Positions 53,448 through 61,488 of a stretch of DNA of 64,000 nt are shown in pieces (positions within the stretch are counted from its first letter, which is position 1; each line of letters begins with the position of its first letter). The translations under genes and the position numbers were made by a program. The DNA is from DATLSM01 sp049585815. Lineage in GTDB: Bacteria > Actinomycetota > Thermoleophilia > Solirubrobacterales > 70-9. The stretch covers positions 1-64,000 of the forward strand of contig JBAVAR010000054.1 in assembly GCA_049585815.1 (NCBI GenBank), in the 5' to 3' direction. Under the pieces are notes generated by a model. It did no database searches. It was given only the letters and a program-made list of their open reading frames with translations, and was not told the origin of the DNA.

Positions 53448-54812
53448 TCACCCGGGGATTGGCGCGCCGGCCCTGAATTTCCCTGATTCAGATCGCCGCG
53501 CCTTTCGCTTGCACCGGTGCAGGCTCCGTCGCGCCCTCGCCCGCGCCATCGCGACGCTGAGGAAGGACGACAGCGCCCCGCCATCGCCCCCGAGAAACGC
53601 GGTCGCAACGACCCAGCGGGCCGCTTCGAGAGGCGGAATCAGGTCATACGGGCTGCATTGTCCGTCGATCATTCTTCCGAACCGTTGCTGTAGGTCGGCT
53701 GAATTCGCCAAGCGGGAAATCATCAACCGCTGCAGAGAGTTGACCGGCTGCGCATCTCCAAGTTCCCTGCTCCAGTGAAACATCTCGATCCTTTCGGCAT
53801 CACGCCGCCGCCACCAGCTCTCGACCGAGCGGGGACTCCCGTCGACGATGGCGTCTGCCAATCCGCGCGCATCGCGCAAAGCATCGGTGATGCCGAGACC
53901 GACGACGAACTCCTTGTGGTGACCGGCGTCGCCGACCAATGCCCAGCCGGGACCAGCTGAGGTCCGAAAGAAGTACCTGCATTTCAGAACGCCACGGACC
54001 CCTCCAATCGGAAGCTCATCGCCGAGGTAAGGGCTGACCAGCCCGTAAGCACGGATGTCGGCTAGGTAGGCGGCGGTGTGATCCCCTCGCCAGGCTCGGG
54101 CCCTCTCGATCGGCGGCACGGTCGCGATCAGGAGCTGCTCGCCATCTGTGGGGAATATGACCCTGGCATCGACCCCTTCAAAAGTGTTGTGGAATTCGTG
54201 GGGATTCCAGGCCGACGGGCGCCGCCAGTAAGCCCAGTAGACGGCGCGCGGAGCCTCGTAGCCGAGGTACTCATTGGCACCAACCAGCTTGGCGAGCGTC
54301 GAGTTGCGGCCATCAGCACCGACGACGAGATCGGCGTGCACCCGATCAGTGATCCTGCCGCGGCGCAAGGTAACCACCCCGGCCACCCTCCCCTGCTCAT
54401 CCCGGATCAAGTCGACCGCCCGGCTCTCGGCGAAAAGCTCGACACCGGAATCAACGGCGGCTTGCTGAAGCAAACCATCCAGAATCTCGCGACGCAGGCA
54501 GTGCGCCGAGCGCCCTTCGCGGTTCGGTAGCCGCGCCTCGCATCCGTCATAGGAGAGACGCAGGGCACTCAATGCGGGTGAGGCCTGCCTGACCGCGTCG
54601 CCGACGCCGAGGGCGTCCAGCTCATCCATTCCGGGTGGGTGGATGAGGTGGGTCGAGGTCCGCTGGTCACTGGGTAGCTTCGCCGCGTCGAGCAGCGCAA
54701 CCGAGAGGCCCGCAGCGGCAAGGCGCTGGGCGAGCGCCGCCCCCGCGCAGCGAGCGCCGACGATCACAACGTCAAATCTCTGCTGCGCGCCCTCTCGACC
54801 CGCCTGTGGCAT
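53448..54812 (-). CDS. FAD-dependent oxidoreductase (aromatic-hydroxylase/geranylgeranyl-reductase-like)
   Basis: 454 residues. N-terminal Rossmann entry VVIVGARCAGAALAQRLAAAGL (GARCAG in place of the usual GxGxxG), then DLVVGADGRNSTLAK (DG motif) and GWALVGDAGHHKEFVVGLGIT (FAD ribityl motif). Group A flavin monooxygenase-like fold, also seen in geranylgeranyl reductases. Electron donor NAD(P)H presumed. Its start is 8 nt downstream of the response regulator stop, so it joins that operon. Confidence 0.85.
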   Translation of the reverse strand: MPQAGREGAQQRFDVVIVGARCAGAALAQRLAAAGLSVALLDAAKLPSDQRTSTHLIHPPGMDELDALGVGDAVRQASPALSALRLSYDGCEARLPNREGRSAHCLRREILDGLLQQAAVDSGVELFAESRAVDLIRDEQGRVAGVVTLRRGRITDRVHADLVVGADGRNSTLAKLVGANEYLGYEAPRAVYWAYWRRPSAWNPHEFHNTFEGVDARVIFPTDGEQLLIATVPPIERARAWRGDHTAAYLADIRAYGLVSPYLGDELPIGGVRGVLKCRYFFRTSAGPGWALVGDAGHHKEFVVGLGITDALRDARGLADAIVDGSPRSVESWWRRRDAERIEMFHWSRELGDAQPVNSLQRLMISRLANSADLQQRFGRMIDGQCSPYDLIPPLEAARWVVATAFLGGDGGALSSFLSVAMARARARRSLHRCKRKARRSESGKFRAGAPIPG

Positions 54813-54820
54813 CCGGGCGC

Positions 54821-55477
54821 CTACTCCTCGACCAGCCGCCGCTGCGCTGCCCAGCGACTCAGCTCATGGCGACTGGAGAGCTGGAGCTTGCGAAGCACCG
54901 CGGACACATGGGCCTCAACGGTCTTCACGGAGATTTCCAGCTGGGCGGCAATCTCCTTGTACATGTATCCGCGCGCGAGGTGCTGCAGCACCTCGCGCTC
55001 TCGCGGCGTCAGCAGGTCGAGTTCTGGGTCCACCTGGGCGGGTGGGAACTCATCAGCAAACGCATCCAGCACAAAGCCGGCCAGTCGTGGCGAGAACACG
55101 GCGTCGCCCTCATGCACGCGACACACAGCATCGGTGAGGGCGGCGCTGGTGATCGCCTTGGTGACGTAGCCGCGAGCACCGGCGCGGATCACGGCAATCA
55201 CGTCCTCAGCCGCATCGCTGACCGACAGCGCTAGGAATCGAACCTGCGGTCGGCTCTCCGCCACTCGACGGATCACCTCAACCCCGCCGCCGGCCGGCAT
55301 GTGGACATCGATCAGAACGACATCGGGCGTGAGCTCCTCGATCTCCCCCACGGCCTCATTGACCGTGCCGCTCTCCCCGACTACCTCGATCCCCTCGCCC
55401 AGCCCCTCGCGAACGCCGGCCCGGAAGAGGGCGTGGTCATCGACAATCAGGACCCGTGGCGGCGGAGCGCTGCTCAC
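54821..55477 (-). CDS. NarL/LuxR-type response regulator
   Basis: 218 residues. Receiver domain with Asp13/Asp14 and phospho-acceptor Asp57 in VLIDVHMP, then the C-terminal LuxR-type helix-turn-helix (LTPREREVLQHLARGY, IAAQLEISVKTVEAHVS). Pairs with the histidine kinase directly upstream, with a 4-nt ATGA overlap. LiaR/DesR-like architecture. Target genes not seen. Confidence 0.94.
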   Translation of the reverse strand: MSSAPPPRVLIVDDHALFRAGVREGLGEGIEVVGESGTVNEAVGEIEELTPDVVLIDVHMPAGGGVEVIRRVAESRPQVRFLALSVSDAAEDVIAVIRAGARGYVTKAITSAALTDAVCRVHEGDAVFSPRLAGFVLDAFADEFPPAQVDPELDLLTPREREVLQHLARGYMYKEIAAQLEISVKTVEAHVSAVLRKLQLSSRHELSRWAAQRRLVEE

Positions 55478-56514
55478 GGCCCGCCCCCTTCGATCGAGAT
55501 TTCGACCTCCGTGCCACCGCCCGGCGTGGAGCGCACCACCGCCCGGCCGCCCGCCCGCCGCATGCGACCGATGATCGACTCCCGCACGCCTCGCCGCTCG
55601 GCCGGAACGCCCGCCGGGTCAAAGCCGGCGCCGTGATCGCGAACGAAAACCCGGACGCTGCCCCCGAGCACCTCTGCGTAAACAGAGACCGGCTCTCCGC
55701 CACCGAACTTCGCGGCGTTGAGCATCGCCTCGCGCGTGGCCGCGAGAACGGGCGCCGCCCGCTCATCGAGCGCCTGATCGCCAACGGCGATGACCTCCAC
55801 CGGAACACCCGCGGTCTCCTCCACCTCGGAGGCCGCCTCCTCGATCGCAGCGGCGAGCCGATCGCCGGAATTGGTCGATTGCCCGTCGGTCAACCAGGCG
55901 CGGAGCTCGCGCTCCTGGCGACGGGCGAGCGCGGTGACTCGCCTGGGGTCCTCCGCGCTCTGCTGAATCATCGTCAGGGTCTGGAGCACCGAGTCATGCA
56001 GGTGGGCTCCAACATCGGCGCGCTCCTGTGAGCGAATGCGCTCAGCTTTCTCGGCCGCAAGATTGCCGGCCAGGCGCCGCCATGACGGAGCGAAGATCAG
56101 GGCGAGGGCGACCAGGACGGCGAGGCCGGCGAGCACCGCCTCCCCCGCCGGGCGGATTGCACCATTCGCCCAGAGGAAAGCGATCCCAGCGGCGAGCACC
56201 AACGCGACGCCAAGGCCCCCGCGGCTCACCTCCGGCCGGCGGACAGCAGCCACCGATGAGGACCGCTCACGCAGCCGCGGCTGGCTGTGCGCAGCCCAAC
56301 CGCGGCGCCTGTGCGGCTCCGTTGTCGGCGCTCGCCAGATCAGAAAGGCGCCGACCGCCGCGACCCCGGCAGGCCAAACCACGGCGTCCCCCGGCCAAGG
56401 ACCGGTCGCGCGAACGAGCAGCAGTCCACTCCCCACCAGCAGTCCGGCGCCGATCGCGAGCCGGTAGTGCCCGCCCCGCCTCTCGCCTGACGCTGAGCCG
56501 CTCTTGTCGGTCAT
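55474..56514 (-). CDS. HisKA_3-type sensor histidine kinase
   Basis: 346 residues. Four membrane segments (about 17-35, 46-60, 100-117, 125-142). H-box ADVGAHLHDSVLQTL with the probable phospho-acceptor His173. ATP-binding motifs LAATREAMLNAAKF (N box) and DHGAGFDP (G1 box). Works with the response regulator encoded by the overlapping downstream gene. No extracellular sensor domain, so it probably senses membrane state or takes its signal from the PspC-like protein. Confidence 0.9.
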   Translation of the reverse strand: MTDKSGSASGERRGGHYRLAIGAGLLVGSGLLLVRATGPWPGDAVVWPAGVAAVGAFLIWRAPTTEPHRRRGWAAHSQPRLRERSSSVAAVRRPEVSRGGLGVALVLAAGIAFLWANGAIRPAGEAVLAGLAVLVALALIFAPSWRRLAGNLAAEKAERIRSQERADVGAHLHDSVLQTLTMIQQSAEDPRRVTALARRQERELRAWLTDGQSTNSGDRLAAAIEEAASEVEETAGVPVEVIAVGDQALDERAAPVLAATREAMLNAAKFGGGEPVSVYAEVLGGSVRVFVRDHGAGFDPAGVPAERRGVRESIIGRMRRAGGRAVVRSTPGGGTEVEISIEGGGP

Positions 56515-56515
56515 C

Positions 56516-56707
56516 TCAATCTGGGCGGCGCCCCCGCGAGGCGATGCCGCTGGCGAGGATCACCAACCCCAGTCCGGCGATCAGAGCCGGTGCCATGTAG
56601 GCGAAGCCAAGGTCGAGCTTGCTCTCGACATTGATCACGACGAGCACTCCCAGCGCGATCACGGTAAGGCCGGCCGCCAGCGCGGTGATATTCGGCGGTC
56701 TGCTCAT
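56516..56707 (-). CDS. Two-helix small membrane protein
   Basis: 63 residues, two hydrophobic helices (ITALAAGLTVIALGVLVVINV, YMAPALIAGLGLVILASG). Overlaps the PspC-like gene by 4 nt; its stop lies one base from the kinase start. Probably a structural part of the same envelope-stress module. No family recognised. Confidence 0.7.
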   Translation of the reverse strand: MSRPPNITALAAGLTVIALGVLVVINVESKLDLGFAYMAPALIAGLGLVILASGIASRGRRPD

Positions 56708-57843
56708 CGGCTCCCACTCTGTTCGGGATAGCAGGCTTCATTCATGCCATAAACCCCTGGCTGGAAGCTGCCACTGCCGTTGGATCCCCAGCCCCGATCC
56801 AAGGGCCGGTCCACCACGAAGAGTGCGCCGAGCCCAACCTGGGCATCCAACACCAGATGGGGCGTCCGCGGCGGCGGTGACGGTCGGTTTTCCCAATTGA
56901 CGTCAAGCCCCCCGCTCTGGCGGTCAAGGGCCCCCACGTATCCGCCTCCGATTTGCGCTTGGGTCGCCACGCACACACCCTTTGGCACGACCACAACAGC
57001 TTCGCCCATGCCCAGGCGGAGGGACAATTGCGTGTCTCCGGCGGGGAGCGGCACGTCTCGCAGGTCGATTTCAAGTCGACCCGCGCCCAGCCGGTAGCCA
57101 CCACGGACCTCTTCCAGCGTCGTCGGGTGGTAGGTGCGATCGCCGACACCGCCATGGAGGTCGACGTTGGCGGCAGCGGTGACAACCACCGAGAAGGCGA
57201 AGACAAATGCCGGCAGCGCCAGCCAGCGAGCCCTGCCCGTGAACGCGGCGAAGGCTAAGGCCGCACCTATCGCGACTACCAGCCACCCGGCAAGCAGGCC
57301 ATTGGTACCGGCAAGCCACGCGCCCGCTACCGCCACCAATATGACCAGCGCCGTGAGGGCTGTCAGGAATGCGAGAAATCTCAGCAGTCGGCGATCGGCG
57401 CTTGTCCGGCCCTTCTCCCCCTCGCGCGGGAGCAACCGCCGCCAGAGCACCATCGCAACGACCCCAACCAGAGCGATCGAGCCGAGGCCTAAAACGAGGT
57501 CCCCGACAGTGCTTGGCATCCCGCCCTGGGCGGCTTTGAGGGCCACCCCTGCTGCGACAACGATGGCGACCGCGCCGATTAAGTTCACCAAGGACGAGCG
57601 GCGCAGACGGATCGGCGGCCGGCTGGCCCCCTCTTCGGGCACCAACAGCAAGAACGCCAGGTAGATGAGAACTCCTGCCCCCGAGAAGATCGCAAGACCT
57701 ACGAACGCGATGCGAAAGAGGAGTGGGTCGACACCGAAGTGCTCTCCGAGACCGCCGCAGACACCGCCGACCAGGCGGGCCCGCCGCGGCCGGACGAGGC
57801 GACGACGCGTGGGTCGATCGCGGTCGACCTCATCGCCTGACAT
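56704..57843 (-). CDS. PspC-domain protein with LiaF-like C-terminus
   Basis: 379 residues from ATG 57843 (the frame is open to 57921). N-terminal PspC domain (RLVGGVCGGLGEHFGVDPLLFRI...), then four to five membrane segments, then a soluble C-terminal domain with YRLGAGRLEIDLRDVPL and LSLRLGMGEAVVVVPKGV, as in LiaF-like cell-wall-stress proteins. With the kinase and regulator it makes a LiaFSR-like set. It overlaps the cyclase gene upstream by 14 nt. Confidence 0.85.
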   Translation of the reverse strand: MSGDEVDRDRPTRRRLVRPRRARLVGGVCGGLGEHFGVDPLLFRIAFVGLAIFSGAGVLIYLAFLLLVPEEGASRPPIRLRRSSLVNLIGAVAIVVAAGVALKAAQGGMPSTVGDLVLGLGSIALVGVVAMVLWRRLLPREGEKGRTSADRRLLRFLAFLTALTALVILVAVAGAWLAGTNGLLAGWLVVAIGAALAFAAFTGRARWLALPAFVFAFSVVVTAAANVDLHGGVGDRTYHPTTLEEVRGGYRLGAGRLEIDLRDVPLPAGDTQLSLRLGMGEAVVVVPKGVCVATQAQIGGGYVGALDRQSGGLDVNWENRPSPPPRTPHLVLDAQVGLGALFVVDRPLDRGWGSNGSGSFQPGVYGMNEACYPEQSGSR

Positions 57844-58468
57844 CGGCTGCTTCCCATCCAACTCCGATCGCGAGCCGATCTCGGCCCCGCGGGAGCGGCA
57901 CACGAGCGGCCCTCGCCGCACGGCCCCCGCTCCTTCTCACCTGCGCTCGCGCCGAGTACAGGAGGACCGGGTTCGCAACGTTACGGAGCTTGCGCGTGCC
58001 GCACCTCTTTAGCGACACACCCTGTCTGCGCGCCGCAGCCGCCACAGCGGCGGTGAGCAGGACCTCCCCCGGTGCCGCCAGCGCGCCGACTCGGGCAGCC
58101 ACATTTACAGCGGCGCCAATGAAATCGCCATCGGACTCGATCGCCGGTCCGCAGTGAATGCCCACCCGGACCGGTGGGTCGGTGGCGGGCAGCGCCCGCC
58201 CAACGATTCGCAGCCCGGCCGCGGCGGCCTCACCCGGATCGGCAATTCTGACCATCACCCCATCGCCAAGCGTCTTCACAACGTGCGCGTCTTCGCCCAG
58301 CACTCGCTCAACACCGAGCCGCATGCGCCACGCAAGCTCGGCCGCGCGAGCGTCGCCGTGGACCTCCGTAAATGTCGTGAAGCTGGCGATGTCGGCGAAC
58401 AGGAAGGCCGCGTCCGAAAGCGCGACGCGCAGCGGCGCTGTGTTTGCGGTTGTCGCGGTCTTGAGCAT
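57830..58468 (-). CDS. Class III adenylate/guanylate cyclase, single domain
   Basis: 212 residues from ATG 58468. Catalytic homology domain: metal-binding Asp in FLFADIASFTTFTEVHGD, VKTLGDGVMVRI, RVGIHCGPAIESDGDFIGAAVNVAARV (transition-state Asn and Arg). No sensor or membrane part, so it is soluble. The substrate-specifying residues (Lys/Asp in adenylate cyclases) I cannot place with confidence. Overlaps the PspC-like gene and may thus be expressed with the stress cassette. Confidence 0.83.
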   Translation of the reverse strand: MLKTATTANTAPLRVALSDAAFLFADIASFTTFTEVHGDARAAELAWRMRLGVERVLGEDAHVVKTLGDGVMVRIADPGEAAAAGLRIVGRALPATDPPVRVGIHCGPAIESDGDFIGAAVNVAARVGALAAPGEVLLTAAVAAAARRQGVSLKRCGTRKLRNVANPVLLYSARAQVRRSGGRAARAARVPLPRGRDRLAIGVGWEAADVRR

Positions 58469-58693
58469 GACGACAGTGTCTGCTCGCCGAAGCAATCCCG
58501 CAATAGGGGATCCCCCTGACGTGCCCCTGAAGCGCCGAAGCGTGCTGGATCGAGCAGACCACGATCGCCGTGATCTTCGGCGTGCAGGCGATCGAGCCAC
58601 CGAAGGCCAGCTGCATTGGACCCCACTCGGATCGCAAAATCATCTCGACCAGGTGCAGTGTCCAACCCGACAGGGGGTTGCCATGCAGTGGTG

Positions 58694-58731
58694 GCGATCA
58701 TCTGGCTGACGATCGGTAGCCAGATGATCGC
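58694..58731. repeat. 14-bp perfect inverted repeat
   Basis: GCGATCATCTGGCT at 58694-58707 and AGCCAGATGATCGC at 58718-58731, separated by 10 nt. Lies in the 340-nt space between the divergent cyclase and acetyltransferase genes (58469-58807), where I see no other gene. Could be an operator for both, a terminator-like hairpin or an element-end scar. Confidence 0.6.
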
Positions 58732-58807
58732 AATGGCAGTTTGGCCTTTGCCGGATCTGCTCCATACCCTCGACCGCAGACCCGGCCGCAGATCCGGCCA
58801 GGCGCCG

Positions 58808-59369
58808 ATGAGGAAGTACGGTTCGGCAATGTCGTGCCGTCTACCTGTTAACGATGATGTCTACCTTCGGCTGGTCAATGAGGCGGACGCCCCTGAGCTT
58901 TACTCGCTGATCGGAGCAAATCGAAGCTACCTCACAAACTGGATGCCATGGGCGCCGTCCCAGACACTGGAAGGCACACAGAATTTTATCCGCAAAGCGC
59001 GACTGCAACTCGCCGACAACGACGGCTTTCAGGCTCTCATCATCAAACACGGCCGCATCATCGGCGTGATTGGCTACCCCGCGGTCGGATGGGGTAATCG
59101 GGTGACGAGCATCGGCTACTGGCTGGACCAGGGGACAACAGGGCAGGGGGACGATGACGGCGGCGGCGCGAGTGCTGGTCGGGCATGCCTTCACTGTCTG
59201 GGGTCTTAGCCGAGTCGAAATCCGTGCTGCCACCGAGAATCTCCGCAGCCGTGCGATCCCCGAGCGGCTTGGCTTTCAGCAGGAGGGCATACTGCGCCGC
59301 AGGGAATTGGTCAACGGTCGCTATCTCGACTGCGCTGTGTACTCGATGTTGTCAACCGATTGGCACTGA
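58808..59369 (+). pseudogene. RimJ/RimL-type acetyltransferase broken by a frameshift
   Basis: First part from ATG 58808 reads VYLRLVNEADAPELYSLIG, LTNWMPWAPSQTLEGTQNF and SIGYWLDQGTTGQG. The continuation after a one-base slip at the G-run near 59145-59150 is TAAARVLVGHAFTVWGLSRV, EIRAATENLRSRAIPERLGF and YSMLSTDWH. Together they form one complete GNAT protein of about 185 residues. Either a real mutation or a homopolymer sequencing error. If the read is wrong the gene is intact. Confidence 0.75.
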
Positions 59370-59614
59370 GCCGATAACTGGGTGTCCCCTTCGTGGGGGA
59401 AGGTAGGCGTGTGCATTGCTCAGAGGCATCTGAGGGACAGTCTCGGCTCTTTGCTAGCAACAGCCAGGCGATTCGGATGCCCTGGAGCCAATGCTCCAGT
59501 TCACGAGAGCGCACTTAGCCCTCCCGCGTCCCCTAGTCAAATCGAGAACCCGCAGGTGGTGTTGCCTGTGGAACCGCCGAGCCCTTTGCCGGAGGAATCG
59601 CAACACACGAGATC

Positions 59615-60541
59615 GTGGTGAGCGGAATAATGCCTCTGATGGTGGGTGATGGGAGGAGCAAATCGGCCCTGGTTCACGGGCACGCTGTCAACTACCTCGA
59701 AGCCGGGGAGGGACCGGTGCTGCTGCTGATCCACGGCATCGCGTTGGATTGGAAAAGCTGGCGGGCGGTGGTCGAGCCGCTCGCCGAGCGACACACGGTG
59801 CTTGCCGTCGATCTGCCAGGCCACGGCGCTTCCGGGGCCGGTAGCGGTGACTACTCGCCGGGCGGGATGGCAGCGGTGCTGAGAGATCTCCTAGCCATGC
59901 GCGGCCACGAGCGCGCCACGGTTATCGGGCACTCCTTGGGAGGTGGAGTCGCAATGCAGTTCACCTACCAATTTCCCGATGTAGTTGAGCGACTGGTCCT
60001 AGTCTCAAGCGGTGGACTCGGCCGCGAGGTGAGCGCACGGCTGCGATCGGGAGCTCTTCCTGGAGCCGGGCCATATCTTGCCATGACGAACACGCTGGGG
60101 CTGGGCGGCAGCCGCGCGATGAGACCCAGCGCAGGGGCGCGAGGAAAGCGCGCGACCCACCAGGCCGAGATGGCACGTGCATATGCCTCGCTCGCCGATC
60201 CCCGCCGCCGCCGCGCCTTCCTTGCCACGCTGCGCTTTGCGGTGGGATTAGGAGGCCAGCGGGTGAGCGCGACTGAACGCCTCTACCTGGCCCAGATCCT
60301 GCCGGTGCTGATCATCTGGGGTCGCCTCGACCCAATCATTCCGGTCAGCCATGCCGAGGTGGCCCATCGAGGCATCCCGGGCAGCCGCCTGGCGATCTTT
60401 GAGGAGGTGCGCCACTTCCCTCAGCTGGAGGAGCCGGATCGCTTCGTAGCCGTTCTCGATGACTTTCTTACGGAGACGCAGCCGGCGGCCTTCGATCGCG
60501 AGGATTGGGTGGCCCGCATCAAAGCTTCAGATCTCCGATAA
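59615..60541 (+). CDS. Alpha/beta hydrolase (Ser nucleophile)
   Basis: 308 residues. Oxyanion motif HGIALDWKSW, nucleophile elbow GHSLGGG (Ser107), acid in WGRLDPIIPV and His in RHFPQLEEP. Standard bacterial lipase/esterase or hydroxynitrile-type fold. The first 10 or so residues are uncertain because several GTG/ATG codons lie at 59615-59640. Substrate unknown. Not clearly linked to its neighbours. Confidence 0.85.
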   Translation: MVSGIMPLMVGDGRSKSALVHGHAVNYLEAGEGPVLLLIHGIALDWKSWRAVVEPLAERHTVLAVDLPGHGASGAGSGDYSPGGMAAVLRDLLAMRGHERATVIGHSLGGGVAMQFTYQFPDVVERLVLVSSGGLGREVSARLRSGALPGAGPYLAMTNTLGLGGSRAMRPSAGARGKRATHQAEMARAYASLADPRRRRAFLATLRFAVGLGGQRVSATERLYLAQILPVLIIWGRLDPIIPVSHAEVAHRGIPGSRLAIFEEVRHFPQLEEPDRFVAVLDDFLTETQPAAFDREDWVARIKASDLR

Positions 60542-60749
60542 ACGGCCGACTAGCTGCCTGGATCACCAACCGCCCAGCTACCGCGAGGTTGCCCACTTGC
60601 CGCCCGCGACGCAGAAGGACTCGGAAAACACATTTGGGCGACCCTGCCACCGCCAGTAGGGTGGCGGACGTGGAACCGCGAGGACCGGGACGCTCGCAAC
60701 CCGGCGCCGAGGCTTCCGGACAACCGGAAGAGGAGACCAACCCACAGCG

Positions 60750-61445
60750 ATGGACGCAGCCCCAGCCCTAACAAACCGACCGCGGGTTCTGCTCGTGTAC
60801 TACAGCTACACCCAACAGACCACGAAGGTCCTCATGGCTATAGGGGAAGTATTCACCCGCAGAGGCTGTCTCGTAACGACGGCGCCAATCGAGTTCACGG
60901 ATTCTCGCTATGTCGATCGTTTTTCCAAGTTCCCGATGCGACATGCATTTTTCGATCTCCTGCGGATGCTGCCGGCCCAGCTGCGCAGGGCCACCGGGGA
61001 TATCCGTGTACCCGCTGGAGCCAAGGAACAGCACGATCTAATTTGCGTCGGCTCGGCGACTTGGTGGCTGACAACAAATATGCCGATCCGGTCGTTTCTG
61101 AAGTCTGCTGATGTCGGGGGATTATTTGAGGGGAAGCAATTTGCGGTAGTGGTGCCATGTCGGCGTTACTGGCGCAACAACCTGAACACAGTCGGAAGGC
61201 TGGGGACAATGCGCGGCGGAAAATATGTCGGGGGCATTCACTTCACTTATGCTGGAAGCCAGATCCGCTCGCTACTTTCGCTGATCAGCTACCTCAGATA
61301 TGGGAATCAGCGTGAGCGCTACCTGGGCGTCAGGATCCCGCCAACAAACATTCAGGCACACCACCTGGATGACGCGCGGACTTTCGCCGAGGGCCTCGCC
61401 GAGAACCTAGTCCAAAAAAAAGCCTTCCAACCAGCAAACGACTAG
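60750..61445 (+). CDS. Flavodoxin-fold protein
   Basis: 231 residues. FMN-binding first loop VLLVYYSYTQQTTKVLMAIG (T/S-rich phosphate loop), then a flavodoxin-like core DLICVGSATWWLTTNMPIRSFL and VVVPCRRYW. Longer than short flavodoxins, with a unique C-terminal half; an NAD(P)H:quinone reductase-like role is possible. Divided by 43 nt from the sulfatase gene. Partner enzyme unknown. Confidence 0.82.
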   Translation: MDAAPALTNRPRVLLVYYSYTQQTTKVLMAIGEVFTRRGCLVTTAPIEFTDSRYVDRFSKFPMRHAFFDLLRMLPAQLRRATGDIRVPAGAKEQHDLICVGSATWWLTTNMPIRSFLKSADVGGLFEGKQFAVVVPCRRYWRNNLNTVGRLGTMRGGKYVGGIHFTYAGSQIRSLLSLISYLRYGNQRERYLGVRIPPTNIQAHHLDDARTFAEGLAENLVQKKAFQPAND

Positions 61446-61488
61446 CAGAGTGAGCAGCTCAATGCCTAGAGAAACTCGGAGGTAACAC

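Noticed and set aside
53425..53450. Hairpin-like GAAAAG...CTTTTC near the end of the FAD oxidoreductase gene
   Set aside because: Only 6 bp paired with a long loop and mostly within the gene end; not a convincing terminator.
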